Source: Ignavibacteria bacterium
Lineage (GTDB): Bacteria > Bacteroidota > Ignavibacteria > Tepidaquicellales > Tepidaquicellaceae
Reading direction: 5' to 3'
NCBI GenBank assembly: GCA_019187405.1
Contig: JABAQZ010000013.1
Span: 1-64,000 of the forward strand
DNA: 64,000 bases
This document shows positions 62,748-64,000 of this stretch, one piece after another. Positions within the stretch are counted from its first letter, which is position 1. The number at the start of each line of letters is the position of its first letter. The position numbers and the translations under genes were made by a program. The notes beneath the pieces were generated by a model. The model searched no databases. It was not told the origin of the DNA and saw nothing but the letters and a program-made list of their open reading frames with translations.

Positions 62748-64000
62748 TCTGCGGTTATTTTTTTGTTGTTTTCGGTTATTGAAAAATTTTGGATACTATT
62801 ATTATTCAGAGTAATCACAAAGTCAAGTTTTCTTTTAACAATATTTCCAAGTTTTGAATTAGCATAAGACGAAAATCTGATTTCGGAAGGATTAGCTTCA
62901 TTTTCCATAGGTTGAAATTTAAATCCAAATTCCGAGTTCAGAAAAATTTTAAAAGGGGCGGCAAAATCCTGTATTAATTTTAGCAAGCCTTTATTGATTC
63001 CTGATACAGGCAGCATGTCTTTTATTTCAAGGTCTTTGTAATAACCGAGAAGCACTTTATTTGCTGCGAGATAAAAATAATAAAGAAGTGAATTTCTATC
63101 ACCGACAAAATCGGTAAAATAATGAAGTGTATCATTATTTACAAAGTATGCATAGGATCTTGTTTTTTTGCAAAACAAATAGGTATAATTGTAAATATCG
63201 ACGTACACAATCCATTCATGCAATTCTTCTCTGCCATTTTCTCTTACTGATTTAAATTTGAACTCTCTTCCCGGATAAAAATCGAAAGCTTCTTTTAGTA
63301 TGCTTGTACTCACAACGCGTGAAATCGTTTCTCCTTCAAGCGGGTAATCAAATGAATGAAAGGAATATACATTTTCTTTTTTTACAATGTAATAACTGAT
63401 CGGGTAAATAATTGTCTTTGAATCAATATACGGAGTATTTTGAATTTGAAAATGAATATGAGGTTCGGGAGATCTTCCAGAATTACCGCATGCGCCAATC
63501 ATGTCGCCTCTTTTTACATAGCTTCCTGTTTTAACAGTAATCGAATTTTTTTTCAAATGGGATATTTTTGAATAAACATATTCACCATGCTTAATGATAA
63601 TTGTGTTTCCCCAGTTTTCTTTTAAATTAATTTTACCTATTTCATTGTCGTCCACATCGTCTAAAACATCAACGACATATCCTGCAGCCGGAGAAATTAC
63701 CGGAAGATTATAACAGAAAAAATCTTCGGTTTTTGCGCCATTGGATTTGTATGGTTTTTCGAATTCATCGGTTACAATGAAATCCCAGGCATATCTCCAG
63801 TCCTGTCTGTGAGTAATATTGCCGTTATGTCCCTGCGATATCTTCCAGTATCCGAAAAAGGGAAGACTAATGTGATAGTAAGTATCATTCTTATATCTTT
63901 CTATTCGGTTTTTGAATTTATAAAGATTGTTTTCGGGTGAATACTGTTGGTTATATACAAAATCAAGCTTATTGGGAAACAACCTGTAATTGAGTGCAAG
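62735..64000 (-). CDS. M23-family peptidase, N-terminally cut by the window edge
   Basis: At least 415 residues. The frame stays open to position 64000, so the real start lies outside; the TTG at 63982 is probably internal. The M23 (LytM) domain is near the visible N terminus: THRQDWRYAWDF (first metal His and Asp), then GNTIIIKHGEYVYSKISHLKKNSI and PEPHIHFQIQ (HxH). M23 enzymes cut peptidoglycan cross-bridges. The C-terminal ~220 residues match no domain that I know and may modulate activity. The two TPR genes downstream overlap or follow closely, suggesting shared work in cell-wall remodelling. Confidence 0.88.
   Translation of the reverse strand, partial: LALNYRLFPNKLDFVYNQQYSPENNLYKFKNRIERYKNDTYYHISLPFFGYWKISQGHNGNITHRQDWRYAWDFIVTDEFEKPYKSNGAKTEDFFCYNLPVISPAAGYVVDVLDDVDDNEIGKINLKENWGNTIIIKHGEYVYSKISHLKKNSITVKTGSYVKRGDMIGACGNSGRSPEPHIHFQIQNTPYIDSKTIIYPISYYIVKKENVYSFHSFDYPLEGETISRVVSTSILKEAFDFYPGREFKFKSVRENGREELHEWIVYVDIYNYTYLFCKKTRSYAYFVNNDTLHYFTDFVGDRNSLLYYFYLAANKVLLGYYKDLEIKDMLPVSGINKGLLKLIQDFAAPFKIFLNSEFGFKFQPMENEANPSEIRFSSYANSKLGNIVKRKLDFVITLNNNSIQNFSITENNKKITAECVN

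Noticed and set aside
1-64000. tRNA, rRNA, insertion sequence or prophage
   Set aside because: No cloverleaf, ribosomal RNA core, transposase or phage structural gene was recognised on either strand.

Overview
The window reads as chromosomal DNA from an AT-rich member of the Bacteroidota/Chlorobiota side of the tree, most likely Ignavibacteria or a close relative. Five secreted proteins end in the type IX secretion (T9SS) sorting domain with the NPFNPxT signature that is typical of that group. Several promoters fit the Bacteroidota pattern TTG-N19/20-TAnnTTTG. Most genes lack a clear Shine-Dalgarno sequence, and about a quarter of the genes start with TTG. No phage, insertion sequence, CRISPR array, tRNA or rRNA gene was seen.

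Layout. 1-378 holds no large gene but has terminators and a possible small leader RNA. 379-5119 is housekeeping metabolism (DUF2203, proline dehydrogenase, ThyX, a BadF/NAGK-type kinase, GMP synthase). 5116-11196 is an envelope cluster: a periplasmic-binding-fold protein, an ExbB/MotA-like membrane protein, a single-span protein with a GldM-like start, an outer-membrane barrel, a small coiled-coil lipoprotein and a LysM protein. 11281-18849 holds nucleic-acid and ribosome functions (PhoH, RsmB, DinG-type helicase, SpoU-type methyltransferase, LytR_C, RsfS) and PdxA. 18890-33578 is mostly minus-strand: a TPR protein, a PLP aminotransferase/DinB/PAP2/methyltransferase operon, an M61 peptidase, and a TPR-like/DinB/adenine deaminase/methyltransferase operon. 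A large secreted glycosidase-like protein lies at 20676-23030 on the plus strand.

33777-38740 has two T9SS cargo proteins (one a cupredoxin), a Tat-type Rieske protein, Hsp20 behind a sigma-54-like promoter, and DnaK. 38837-46525 has DinB, a DnaQ-UvrC-like fusion, two parvulin chaperones for outer-membrane protein folding, and a VWA membrane protein. 46541-50191 is a convergent pair of T9SS beta-propeller proteins separated by a 165-bp tandem repeat. 50331-54077 looks like a metal-handling locus (TonB receptor, small membrane protein, HMA protein, Cys-rich protein). 54108-60646 holds an acetyltransferase, a hydrolase, a Kef-type antiporter, another T9SS protein with a long structured leader, and a small barrel. 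60728-64000 is a minus-strand run of TPR protein, TPR-barrel protein and M23 peptidase, the last cut by the window edge.

How the parts fit: much of the window concerns building and decorating a Gram-negative envelope. It includes periplasmic chaperones, peptidoglycan-binding and -cleaving proteins, outer-membrane barrels and T9SS cargo. No recognisable T9SS core gene is present apart from the tentative GldL/GldM-like pair. The most interesting candidates are that energised envelope cluster, the 165-bp tandem repeat, the structured leaders at 57129-57449 and 52518-52577, the dyad-plus-promoter at 50207-50294, the sigma-54-like hsp20 promoter, and the cupredoxin/Rieske pair.
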